DNA of 64,000 nucleotides from Polaromonas sp047303325. GTDB lineage: Bacteria; Pseudomonadota; Gammaproteobacteria; Burkholderiales; Burkholderiaceae_C. Positions 17,298 to 26,400 of the stretch are shown piece after piece. Positions within the stretch are counted from its first letter, which is position 1. Every line of letters begins with the position of its first letter. The stretch covers positions 27,854-91,853 of the forward strand of contig NZ_JBKBEX010000021.1 of NCBI RefSeq assembly GCF_047303325.1, read 5' to 3'. A program made the position numbers and the translations under genes. The notes beneath the pieces were generated by a model. The model had not been told where the DNA came from. It ran no database searches and was given only the letters and a program-made list of their open reading frames with translations.

Positions 17298-18065
17298 ATG
17301 AGCGAAACCATTCTTAAAGTCTCTGGTGTCTCCAAGCGCTTCGGCGGTTTGCAGGCCCTCTCCGACGTCGGCATCCACATCGAGCGCGGCCAGGTTTACG
17401 GCCTGATCGGCCCCAACGGCGCCGGCAAGACCACTTTCTTCAACGTGCTGACCGGCCTTTACACGCCCGACAGCGGCACTTTTGAACTTGCCGGCAAGGC
17501 CTACAAGCCCACGGCCGTGCATGAAGTCGCCAAGGCCGGCATCGCCCGCACCTTCCAGAACATCCGGCTCTTCGCCGACATGACGGCCCTGGAAAACGTG
17601 ATGGTCGGCCGCCATATCCGCACGCAGTCCGGCCTCATGGGCGCGGTGTTCCGCACGCCCGGCTTCAAGCACGAGGAAGCCGCCATCGCCAAGCGCTCGC
17701 AGGAATTGCTCGACTACGTGGGCATAGGCAAATACGCCGACTTCAAGGCCCGCACGCTGAGCTACGGCGACCAGCGCCGCCTGGAAATCGCCCGTGCGCT
17801 GGCCACCGACCCGCAGCTGATCGCGCTCGACGAGCCGGCCGCCGGCATGAACGCCACCGAAAAAGTGCAGCTGCGTGAACTGATAGACCGTATCCGCAAG
17901 GACAACCGCACCATCCTGCTGATCGAGCATGACGTCAAGCTGGTCATGGGCCTGTGCGACCGCGTCACCGTGCTCGACTACGGCAAGCAGATCGCCGAAG
18001 GCGCTCCCGCCGAAGTGCAAAAAGACGAAAAAGTGATCACCGCCTATCTGGGCACCGGTCATTGA
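17298..18065 (+). CDS. livG: Branched-chain amino acid ABC transporter ATPase LivG
   Basis: ATP-binding subunit of 255 residues. Walker A is GPNGAGKTTFFNVLTG. The family signature GIARTFQNIRLFADMTALEN is clear. The ABC signature is LSYGDQRRLEIARAL and Walker B is LIALDEPAAGMN. An ATG at 17292 lies only one base after AAGGAG, so the ATG at 17298 with a 7-base gap is the better start. Cotranscribed with livM and livF. Confidence 0.95.
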   Translation: MSETILKVSGVSKRFGGLQALSDVGIHIERGQVYGLIGPNGAGKTTFFNVLTGLYTPDSGTFELAGKAYKPTAVHEVAKAGIARTFQNIRLFADMTALENVMVGRHIRTQSGLMGAVFRTPGFKHEEAAIAKRSQELLDYVGIGKYADFKARTLSYGDQRRLEIARALATDPQLIALDEPAAGMNATEKVQLRELIDRIRKDNRTILLIEHDVKLVMGLCDRVTVLDYGKQIAEGAPAEVQKDEKVITAYLGTGH

Positions 18066-18079
18066 AGGAAAACAAGAAC

Positions 18080-18799
18080 ATGGCAGCAAACACACTCCTC
18101 AAAGTGACCGGCCTGAAAGTCGCCTACGGCGGCATCCAGGCGGTCAAGGGCGTGGACTTCGAAGTCCACGACGGCGAACTGGTCACGCTGATCGGCTCCA
18201 ACGGTGCCGGCAAGACGACCACCATGAAGGCCATCACCGGCACCCTGCCGATGCTGGACGGCGACATCGAATACCTGGGCAAAAGCATCAAGGGTCGCGG
18301 TGCCTGGGACCTGGTCAAGGAAGGCCTGGCCATGGTGCCGGAGGGCCGCGGCGTGTTCACCCGCATGACCATCACCGAGAACCTGCAGATGGGCGCATAC
18401 ATCCGCAGCGACAAGGCCGGCATTGCCGAAGACATCGAAAAGATGTTCGTGCTGTTCCCGCGCCTGCGTGAGCGCAAGGACCAACTGGCCGGCACCATGT
18501 CCGGCGGCGAACAGCAGATGCTGGCCATGGGCCGCGCGCTGATGAGCCGGCCCAAGGTGCTGCTGCTCGATGAGCCCTCCATGGGTTTGTCGCCCATCAT
18601 GGTCGACAAGATCTTCGAGGTCGTGAAGGACGTGTCTTCGCGCGGCGTGACGGTGCTGCTGGTCGAGCAGAATGCCAGCCGCGCGCTGGGCATCGCCAAC
18701 CGCGGCTACGTCATGGAGTCCGGCAACGTCACCATGAACGGCGACGCCAAGCAGTTGCTCAGCGACCCGCGCGTGCGCGCCGCCTACCTCGGCGAGTAA
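18080..18799 (+). CDS. livF: Branched-chain amino acid ABC transporter ATPase LivF
   Basis: Second ATP-binding subunit, 239 residues. Walker A is GSNGAGKTTTMKAITG; the family motif GLAMVPEGRGVFTRMTITEN, the ABC signature SGGEQQMLAMGRALM and Walker B LLLDEPSMGLSP are all intact. The ATG at 18080 lies 14 bases past the livG stop; an upstream reading overlapping livG is not used. Last gene of livHMGF. Confidence 0.95.
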   Translation: MAANTLLKVTGLKVAYGGIQAVKGVDFEVHDGELVTLIGSNGAGKTTTMKAITGTLPMLDGDIEYLGKSIKGRGAWDLVKEGLAMVPEGRGVFTRMTITENLQMGAYIRSDKAGIAEDIEKMFVLFPRLRERKDQLAGTMSGGEQQMLAMGRALMSRPKVLLLDEPSMGLSPIMVDKIFEVVKDVSSRGVTVLLVEQNASRALGIANRGYVMESGNVTMNGDAKQLLSDPRVRAAYLGE

Positions 18800-18972
18800 G
18801 GCCGTTGTTTTGCGCCATCCCGCGCGCCGCACGGCGCCGCGGGACGCGCATTACAGCCGTAACACCGGCGACCCGGCCCGGGGCTATAAATGCCTTGCTG
18901 CGCCAAATCTTTGCGCATAAAGTTCAAAGGTGCGCCGCACGCGCATCTTGACCGAACCCTGGGAAACAAAAA

Positions 18973-19359
18973 ATGAATCCAATCCTTGTCCGCGCCGCCG
19001 CCGTGATGCTGGCCTTCCTGGCTTCGTCCACGTTCACCGGCGCCTCCGCCCAGTCGCTGCGCTGCAAGGGCGACCTTGCGCAGATCGGCAACTCCAAGAG
19101 CACCATTTTGCAAAAGTGCGGCGAGCCCGTCATGAAAGACAGCTTCTGCAAACCCGTGCAGGAAACCGTCTCCAGCGCGCCCGTCACCACGCCGGCGGTG
19201 CCCAACACCTCCGGCACCACCACCAACGTGACGGTCAACACCTGCCAGCAGGTTGAGGAGTGGACTTACAACCCCGGCTATGGGCAGTTCATGACCATGC
19301 TGCTGTTTGAGGGTGGGTCGCTCAAAAGCATCCGCTACGGCGATCGTGTGACTCGATAA
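18973..19359 (+). CDS. Exported DUF2845 family protein
   Basis: 128-residue precursor with a signal peptide ending near TGASAQ. The mature part begins LRCKGDLAQIGNSKSTILQK, then CGEPVMKDSFC, and ends FEGGSLKSIRYGDRV, which is the DUF2845 pattern. The mature part has four cysteines that could form two disulfides. Single gene between livF and a convergent binding-protein gene. Function unknown; it should be periplasmic. Confidence 0.8.
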   Translation: MNPILVRAAAVMLAFLASSTFTGASAQSLRCKGDLAQIGNSKSTILQKCGEPVMKDSFCKPVQETVSSAPVTTPAVPNTSGTTTNVTVNTCQQVEEWTYNPGYGQFMTMLLFEGGSLKSIRYGDRVTR

Positions 19360-19370
19360 CGTGGCCCTCA

Positions 19371-19450
19371 CGGTCGCTCACTGCGTGTAGCTTCCTGCCC
19401 CCCGAGGGGGCCGCTGCGCCTGCGGCCCGGCAAAGCCGGTTCCGCGGCCC
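19371..19450. repeat. GC-rich intergenic repeat-like sequence
   Basis: The stretch with CTCACTGCGTGTAGCTTCCT, then CCCCGAGGGGG and GCCGCTGCGCCTGCGGC, has internal palindromes and the look of dispersed intergenic repeats I associate with Comamonadaceae genomes. No second copy is in this window, so the repeat status is from memory. Confidence 0.4.
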
Positions 19451-19484
19451 CTGCTGGGTTTAAAAGCCTACAACGGTCAGCAAT

Positions 19485-19522
19485 AAAAAAAGGCCGGCTC
19501 CCAAAAGGTGCCGGCCTTTTTT
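19485..19522. terminator. Bidirectional terminator
   Basis: An A-tract and GGCCGGC pair with GCCGGCC and a T-tract around an 11-base loop. It separates the convergent DUF2845 and Bug-family genes. Confidence 0.85.
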
Positions 19523-19535
19523 GATGGGCGTCGGA

Positions 19536-20534
19536 TCAGTCCACCTTGGCGCCGGAGGCCTTCACCACTTTTTCATACTTGGCGAGTTCGCTTTTCATGA
19601 AGGCACCGAACTGCTCGGGCGTGCTGCCCACGGGCTCGGCCATCAGGGTGGCGAAGCGGGTCTTGGCTTCGGGGGAGTTCAGCGCGGCGACAAAGGCATG
19701 GTTGAGCTTGGCCACCACGTCCTTGGGCGTGCCGGCGGGCGCCACCAGCCCCCACCAGGTGTCGATCTCAAAGCCTTTGAGCGTTTCGGAGACGGCCGGG
19801 ACGTCGGGCAGCATAGCGCTGCGTTGGGCAGTCGTCACTGCCAGGGCCTTGAGCTTGCCGGCTTTGATGTTGGCCGAGGCCGTGGCGAGGTTGTCAAAGT
19901 TGTAGTCCACCTGGCCGCTGAGCAGGGCCAGCTGCGCGGGGTTGCCGCCGTTGTAGGGAATATGCAGCGCGAAGATGCCGGCCCGGGCCTTGAACATCTC
20001 GCCGGCCAGGTGGCCCGCGCTGCCGTTGCCGCCGCTGGCGTAGTTGAGCTTGGCCGGGTTGGCCTTGGCGTACTTGATCAGGTCGGCCAGCGTGTTGATG
20101 TTCAGGCGCCGCGCGGTGTCGGCGTTCATCACCAGCACATTGGGTACACGTACCATCTGCGTAATCGGCGCGAAATCGGTGGCCGCGTTGTACGGCATCC
20201 TGCTATAGAGCCAGGGGTTGATGGCATGCGTGGCCACCGCCGAGATGCCGACCGTGAGGCCGTCGGGCTGGGCCTTGGCGATCGCGTCGACGCCGATGTT
20301 GCCGCCGCCGCCCGGCTTGTTTTCAATGATCACGGTGCCCAGCGAGTCTTTCACGCGCTCGGCCATGAGGCGAGCGGTTGCGTCGATGGGGCCGCCGGCC
20401 GCATAGGGCACGATGATGCGCATGATCTTGGCTTGGGCCAGTGCCGGGGCAGGTGACAGGGCCGCGCCGGCCATGAAAACGGCGGCCAGGCTTTTGGCGA
20501 TCAGGAAGGGGAGGGTGAGGGGTCTAATATTCAT
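19536..20534 (-). CDS. Bug-family tripartite tricarboxylate transporter substrate-binding protein
   Basis: Periplasmic binding protein of 332 residues. A signal peptide ends near SPAPALAQA. The family start is KIMRIIVPYAAGGPIDATAR, then LGTVIIENKPGGGGNIGVDA and later LNYASGGNGSAGHLAGEMFK. Burkholderiales carry very many of these as orphans, and no TctA/TctB membrane genes lie nearby here. The ligand is probably a carboxylate but cannot be named. Confidence 0.93.
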   Translation of the reverse strand: MNIRPLTLPFLIAKSLAAVFMAGAALSPAPALAQAKIMRIIVPYAAGGPIDATARLMAERVKDSLGTVIIENKPGGGGNIGVDAIAKAQPDGLTVGISAVATHAINPWLYSRMPYNAATDFAPITQMVRVPNVLVMNADTARRLNINTLADLIKYAKANPAKLNYASGGNGSAGHLAGEMFKARAGIFALHIPYNGGNPAQLALLSGQVDYNFDNLATASANIKAGKLKALAVTTAQRSAMLPDVPAVSETLKGFEIDTWWGLVAPAGTPKDVVAKLNHAFVAALNSPEAKTRFATLMAEPVGSTPEQFGAFMKSELAKYEKVVKASGAKVD

Positions 20535-20700
20535 TGCCCTATTGTTGCAAAAAAGTTTGACGCGCCACGTTCCCGGCCCGGAACATACCGGTTACATCAT
20601 CTTTACCTGCGGGACATGGTCGTCCAGCGCCCGTGCTGCGTTGGAGCTTCATGAGGCGCCCGCTTCATGTTTTCTCAACCCTCAAATACAAGGAAACGCC

Positions 20701-21063
20701 ATGAAGATTCACACCCTTGTCGCCGCCCTCGCACTGGCTACCGGTGGCCTTGCCTTTGCCCAGGCGCCCGCCGCCCCTGCGGCGCCCAAAGACCCGCTGG
20801 CCACACCCCGCATCGACCAGCGCCAGGCCAACCAGGAAAAGCGCATTGACCAGGGCGTCAGCTCAGGCGCGCTGACCGCCAAGGAGACGGCCAAGCTCGA
20901 CAAGCGCGAGACCAAAATCGAAGCCGACAAACTGGCCGCCAAATCCGATGGCAAGGTCACCAAGGCTGAGCGCCGCAAACTGAAACACGAAGAAAACCGC
21001 GCCAGCGCCGCCATCCGCCGCCAAAAGCACGACCGGCAGGTCGCGCCCGCCAAAGCCGGCTGA
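20701..21063 (+). CDS. Small exported basic helical protein, function unknown
   Basis: 120-residue precursor with a signal peptide, MKIHTLVAALALATGGLAFA, then a proline/alanine linker. The rest is highly charged: IDQRQANQEKRIDQGVSSGA, LTAKETAKLDKRETKIEADK, and SDGKVTKAERRKLKHEENRA. Two SxGxLT-like or DGKVT turns are each followed by a charged helix, so the mature protein looks like a short repeat of helical hairpins. DGKVTKAE has a faint EF-hand-like look but lacks the full loop. It is followed by its own terminator and stands alone. Confidence 0.75.
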   Translation: MKIHTLVAALALATGGLAFAQAPAAPAAPKDPLATPRIDQRQANQEKRIDQGVSSGALTAKETAKLDKRETKIEADKLAAKSDGKVTKAERRKLKHEENRASAAIRRQKHDRQVAPAKAG

Positions 21064-21095
21064 ATTTCGCCGCCCTTGGACCGCGCATAAAAAAA

Positions 21096-21130
21096 GCCCC
21101 GACTGATGCATCAGCCGGGGCGTTTCTTTT
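21096..21130 (+). terminator. Intrinsic terminator
   Basis: GCCCCGACTGATGCATCAGCCGGGGC folds with one mismatch into a long stem, followed by GTTTCTTTTTC. Confidence 0.75.
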
Positions 21131-21169
21131 TCTTCTTCTTTTATTCTTCTTGTTTGTTGGGTGCGCGGC

Positions 21170-22222
21170 TCAAGTTTCCGCTGGAACCGTAGCCTGGGAT
21201 TTTTCCTTCTCGGTCACAAAAGAGTCGGCATAAAACTCGTCTTCCGGCAGGCCGGCTGCGGTGTAGGCGGCCTGGGCCGAGTCCACCACGATGGGCGCGC
21301 CGCAGGCATACACCTGGTGGCCCGACAGGTCGGCGAAGTCTTCCAGTACGGCCTGGTGGACAAAGCCGCTGCGGCCCGTCCAGTTGTCCTCGGGCAGGGC
21401 ATTGGAAATCACAGGCACGTAGCGCAAATTCGGCATTTCGGCGGTCTTGGTTTTCACCCACTCGTCCATGTACAGGTCGGCCGGCCGGCGGCCGCCCCAG
21501 TAGAGCACGGCCGGGCGCGTGATGCCCTTGAACTGCAGGTGTTCGATCAAGGCCTTGATGGGCGCGAAGCCGGTGCCCGAGGCCAGCAGCACCATGGGCT
21601 TGTCGCTGTCTTCGCGCAGGTAGAAGCTGCCGAAAGGGCCTTCGATGCGCAGGATTTCCTTTTCCTTCATGGGGCCGAACACATGCTCGGTGAACTTGCC
21701 GCCCGGCATGTGGCGTATGTGCAATTCCACGCCCGGGTTCTCAGCCTGGGTGTGCGGCGCGTTGCCCATGGAATAGGCGCGGCGGTCGCCGTCGCGCAGC
21801 AGAAATTCCACGTACTGGCCAGCGTGGTACTTGAACACGTCGCTGGCCGGCAACTGCAGGCGCACCACCATCACGTCGTGCGAGGCCTTGGCCAGGCTGT
21901 TGATGCGCACCGGCATCTTCTTCACGGGGAAGGCGCTTTCGTCGGTCACGTGGCGCGACTCGATGACCACGTCGGAATGGGCCGTCGCGCAGCAGGTCAG
22001 GATGAAACCGGCGGCTTCTTCCTCCGGTGAAAGAGCCTTGGCCTGGTGCGCGCCGTGGGTCACCGTGCCTTCGAGTTTTCTGGATTTGCAGGAACCGCAA
22101 GCGCCGTCCTTGCAGCCGTAGGGCAGGCCTATGCCCTGGCGTATGGCGGCGGCCAGCAGGGCTTCGTCCACCTGGGCGATGAAAGTCCGGCCGCTGGGCT
22201 GCACGGTCACGTTAAAGCTCAT
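21170..22222 (-). CDS. Ferredoxin-NAD(P)H reductase with N-terminal 2Fe-2S domain
   Basis: 350-residue electron-transfer flavoprotein. The N-terminal plant-type ferredoxin domain has YGCKDGACGSC, with the fourth cysteine near LTCCATAH. A FAD-binding barrel follows with RAYSMGNAPH. The NAD-binding domain has VLLASGTGFAPIKALIEHL and the C-terminal YACGAPIVVDSAQAAY. This order matches CDP-6-deoxy-delta-3,4-glucoseen reductase-like and phenol hydroxylase reductase-like proteins. In Burkholderiales such genes are usually housekeeping and not part of a sugar pathway, and the partner is unknown. The start at 22222 (MSFNVTVQPSG) is preferred over an upstream extension. Confidence 0.88.
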   Translation of the reverse strand: MSFNVTVQPSGRTFIAQVDEALLAAAIRQGIGLPYGCKDGACGSCKSRKLEGTVTHGAHQAKALSPEEEAAGFILTCCATAHSDVVIESRHVTDESAFPVKKMPVRINSLAKASHDVMVVRLQLPASDVFKYHAGQYVEFLLRDGDRRAYSMGNAPHTQAENPGVELHIRHMPGGKFTEHVFGPMKEKEILRIEGPFGSFYLREDSDKPMVLLASGTGFAPIKALIEHLQFKGITRPAVLYWGGRRPADLYMDEWVKTKTAEMPNLRYVPVISNALPEDNWTGRSGFVHQAVLEDFADLSGHQVYACGAPIVVDSAQAAYTAAGLPEDEFYADSFVTEKEKSQATVPAET

Positions 22223-22282
22223 ATTCGGTATCCTTGCGGTAACTGTTCTCGACTTGGCCGGTTTTCCCGGCAACCCCCAATT

Positions 22283-23209
22283 TTGCCCTCAAACTCGAGT
22301 CCCTTAGGCGCGCTGCCTTCCCGTTTTCGCCGGGAGCGCATTTTGATCGTCGGCTGCGGCGACGTGGGCCTGCGCGCGGCCCGGCAACTGCCGCGCAACG
22401 CCAGGCTCATGGCGCTCACCTCTTCGGCCGCACGTGTGCCCGAACTGCGGTCCCGGGGCATCACGCCGCTGCGGGGCACCCTGGACGACGGCGCCTCGCT
22501 GCGCCGCCTGGCGGGCCTGGCTACCCGGGTGCTGCACTTGGCGCCGCCCCCGAATGACCACCCCGACCTGCGCAGCGACCCGCGTACGCTGGCCCTGCTG
22601 CGCGCGCTGCGGCTGCGCGGCCTGCCGCGCTCCCTGGTCTATGCCTCCACCAGCGGGGTCTACGGCGACTGCGGCGGCGAATGGGTGCGAGAAACCCGGC
22701 CGGTGAACGCCCACACGCCGCGTGCCCAGCGCCGCGTGCATGCCGAGGCCCATGTGCGGCTGTTCGGCCGGGCCACCGGCACCCGGGTGCACCTGCTGCG
22801 CATCCCGGGCATTTACGCGCCCGACCGCGAAGGCGGCACGCCACGCGGCCGGCTGCTCAAGGGCACGCCCGTGCTGCGCGCGGAGGACGACGTGTACACC
22901 AACCATATCCACGCCGACGATCTGGCCCGCGCCTGCCTCGCGGCGCTGTGGCGCGGCAAGCCGCAGCGCGCCAGCAATGCCAGCGACGACACCCAGCTCA
23001 AGATGGGTGACTACTTCGACCTGGCGGCCGGCCTTTACGGCCTGCCGCGGCCGCCGCGCCTGGCCCGCGGCAGTGCTGAGGACGCTCTCCCACCAGTTTT
23101 GCTGAGCTTCATGAGTGAATCGCGCCGGCTGGACAACAGCCGCCTCAAGCGCGAATTGCGGCTTCGCCTGCGTTACCCGACGGTGGAAATCGGCCTGCGC
23201 GATCGCTGA
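22283..23209 (+). CDS. NAD(P)-dependent epimerase/dehydratase-like protein (YeeZ type)
   Basis: About 308 residues with an N-terminal Rossmann fold, ILIVGCGDVGLRAARQL. The middle has YASTSGVYGDCGGEWVRET, and RIPGIYAPDREGG corresponds to the family's GIYGPGR motif. The YxxxK catalytic pair of classical short-chain dehydrogenases is not in its usual place; the segment reads PRAQRRVHAEAH. This is typical of YeeZ-like proteins. The start is uncertain: TTG at 22283 is the best candidate, since no ATG or GTG lies close to the Rossmann motif. Divergent from the ferredoxin reductase gene. Confidence 0.8.
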   Translation: MPSNSSPLGALPSRFRRERILIVGCGDVGLRAARQLPRNARLMALTSSAARVPELRSRGITPLRGTLDDGASLRRLAGLATRVLHLAPPPNDHPDLRSDPRTLALLRALRLRGLPRSLVYASTSGVYGDCGGEWVRETRPVNAHTPRAQRRVHAEAHVRLFGRATGTRVHLLRIPGIYAPDREGGTPRGRLLKGTPVLRAEDDVYTNHIHADDLARACLAALWRGKPQRASNASDDTQLKMGDYFDLAAGLYGLPRPPRLARGSAEDALPPVLLSFMSESRRLDNSRLKRELRLRLRYPTVEIGLRDR

Positions 23210-23293
23210 AAAACGCCTGGTTGAAGCAATCTGGTCCGCTTTCGCGCCACTTCGCCTTTTGTAGTTGTGTGTTTTTTGCAACAACGCGGCAGT

Positions 23294-23324
23294 CAAATGT
23301 TACAACCAAAGAGGTAACCATTTG
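23294..23324. promoter_or_regulatory. Inverted repeat upstream of the TpsA gene (candidate operator)
   Basis: CAAATGTTAC (23294-23303) and GTAACCATTTG (23314-23324) are inverted repeats with one bulged base, about 150 bases before the gene. The rest of the 267-base gap holds an A/T-rich stretch with the palindrome AAAAAGATCTTTTT (23365-23378) but no confident promoter. Confidence 0.35.
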
Positions 23325-23476
23325 AAACAAGAAGCTTCGACTCGGAACCGTTTCTATTAACCATAAAAAGATCTTTTTTTGCGCTGATCCGCTGTGATTC
23401 CTTTCTGCATACCATCACTTCGACCGACCCTTCTCTTTCAATCGACTGACAAAGGGGGTCTTGCGGAGTGTGAAAA

Positions 23477-26400
23477 ATGCACAAAAAAAATTCGTTGGGC
23501 AGCGCAAAAGCTGCAGGAGTTGTAACAAGAATTGGCCAGCAGGTCCTCGCGGCTCCGCCCTTTCTTGACGCGTTGGGCCGGGCCGCCGGCCGCGCAGCTG
23601 GCAGATGGGCCTTGCGCAAGCCCGCAACGGCGGTTTTGCTGCTTGGGGCGGCCACAGCCCAAGCCGGGCCGGTGGGCGGCCAGGTTACCTCGGGTGCGGC
23701 CAGCATCTCCCAGAGCGGGGCCAGCACCACCATCACCCAGTCCAGCCAGAACGCCTCCCTGAACTGGAAGAGCTTTAACGTCGGCGCGCAGGAAAGCGTC
23801 AACTTTGTGCAGCCCTCGGCCAGCGCCATTGCGGTCAACCGCATCCTGGACACCCAGGGCAGCCAGATCCTGGGCCAGCTCAGTGCCAATGGGCAGGTCT
23901 ACCTGATCAACCCCAACGGCGTGCTCTTCGGCGCCGGCGCCCAGGTCAACGTGGGTGGGCTGGTTGCCTCCACACTGGACGTCAAGGATGCGGACCTGGG
24001 CAGCGCCCAGCGCACTTTCAGCGGCAGCGGCTCGGGCAGCGTGGTCAACCTGGGCACCCTCAATGCGGCCCCGGGCGGCTATGTCGCCCTGATCGGCAAC
24101 ACGGTGCGCAACCAGGGCAGCATCAACGCCCCCAAGGGCAGCGTGGCGCTGGCGGCCGGTAGCGCGGCCACCCTGACCCTGCAGGACAACCAGTTGCTCA
24201 AGGTCGTGGTCGACCAGAGCGTGCTCAACAGCCTGGCCGAGAACGGCGGGCTGATCCGGGCCGACGGCGGGCAGGTATTTCTGAGCGCTGGCGCCAGGGA
24301 TTCGCTGCTGGCCAGCGTGGTCAACAACAGCGGCGTGATCCAGGCGCGCAACGTGGAAAACCGCAACGGCACCATCATCCTGCTGGGGGGCATGGCCGCC
24401 GGCACCGCCAAGGTCACGGGCACGCTGGACGCTTCCGCGCCCAATGGCGGCAACGGGGGCTTCATCGAAACCTCGGGCGCGCAGGTGAACATTGCCGACA
24501 GCGCCCGGATCACCACCGCGGCCCCCGCGGGCACCACCGGCACCTGGCTGATCGATCCGGTGGACTTCAACATCGCCGCCTCGGGCGGGAACATCACGGG
24601 CGCGGCGCTGGGCTCCAATCTGGGTGCGGGCAACGTCGTCATCCTGAGCAGCAACGGCACCACGGGCACGGCGGGCAATGTCAACGTCAACGATGTAGTG
24701 AGCTGGAGCGCCAACCAGCTGACGCTCAACGCGCAGAACAACATCAACATCAACGCCAACCTCAATGCCTCGGGCACGGGCAAGCTGGCGCTGGAATACG
24801 GCCAGGGTACGACAAACGGCACCGGCAGTTCTTACAACGTCAACAATGGCGCGAAGGTCAACCTGCCGGCGGGCAACAACTTCAGCACCAAACGAGGCAG
24901 CACCGGCGCCACCCTCGCGTATACCGTCATCACCGACCTGGGCGCCGCGGGCAGCAGCACCACCACCGATCTGCAGGGCATCAGCGGCAATCTCGGCGGG
25001 CGCTATGTGTTGGGGGCCGACATCGATGCTGCGCCCACCAGCACCTGGAACGGCGGTGCGGGCTTCGCGCCTATCGGAACAGGCAACAGCGGCTGCACTC
25101 CCAACTGCTTTTACGGCACTTTCGACGGCCTGGGCCACACCATTACCGGCCTCACCATAGACCGGACGACCCGGTTCACCGGCCTGTTCGGTTCCACCTC
25201 TTCAGCCAGCGTTATCCGCAATGTCGGCCTGGTGGGCGGCTCGGTCAGGAGTTCCAACAACGATATCGGTGCGCTCGCGGGATGGAACGACGGCGTCATC
25301 AGCAACAGCTACGCCAGCACGAACGTGTCCGGAGGCGCCGATGCCGGGGGGCTGGTGGGGGGCACTGGTGGCAGCTCCAAAATTGACCACAGTTACGCGA
25401 CAGGCAATGTGAATGGATCGGTTTTCACCGGCGGGCTGGCGGGGTACAACCAGGGTGACATCAGCAACAGCTATTCCACCGGTACCGTAACCAGCGGCCA
25501 GGCTGCCGGCGGACTCGTTGGCTACATGCTCCATGTCGGCACCATCAGCAGCAGTTATTCCAGTGCCACCGTCAACAGCTCCGGCGATACCAACGGCGGC
25601 CTGGTTGGCTTGTGGAGCGGCAGCGGCGGAAGCATCAGCAACAGCTATGCCACGGGAGCCGTTACCGGTACCACCAAGACAGGCGGACTGGTGGGGGACA
25701 TGAGCAATAACGGCGGCACGATCACCAACAGCTATGCCGCCGGACAGGTGACTGGCACCGCCGGCAGCGTGGGCGGGCTGGTGGGAAGCCAGACGACCGG
25801 AACGATCAGCGGCAGTTTTTGGGACACCACGACGACCGGGCAGGCCACCAGCGCGGGCGGCGGCACCGGCATGACCACGGCCCAGATGCAGCAGCAGGCC
25901 AACTTCAACTCGGCCACGGCCGCCAACGGCAACGTCAACCCGAACTGGGATTTGGCCAACGTCTGGCGGATTTATGACGGGCACGGCCGTCCCTTGCTCA
26001 AGTCATTGATGACGCCGGTCACGGTCACCGTCGGCAATACCAGCAAGACCTACGACAAGCTGGCCTGGAATGGCGGAACCGGCATCAGTTGCTCCAACGT
26101 GGCCTGTGGCAGCTTGTCGGGAACCATCAGCTTCGGCGGAAACGCCCAGGGGGCGGTCAATGCCGGCAGCTATGCGGTGACGGCGTCGGGCCTGTATTCC
26201 AATCAGCAGGGCTACGACATCAGTTACGCCAATGGCACTCTGACCGTGATTCCCGCCAACCTGGTGGTCACGGGCGTCAGCGCAGCCAACAAGGTGTACG
26301 ACGCCGGCGTGGGCGCCACCTTGAACGGAACAGCAAGCGTGACGGCCATTGCCGGCGACACGGTGAGCGTGATCGGTACGGGCAGCGGCACCTTCGCCGA

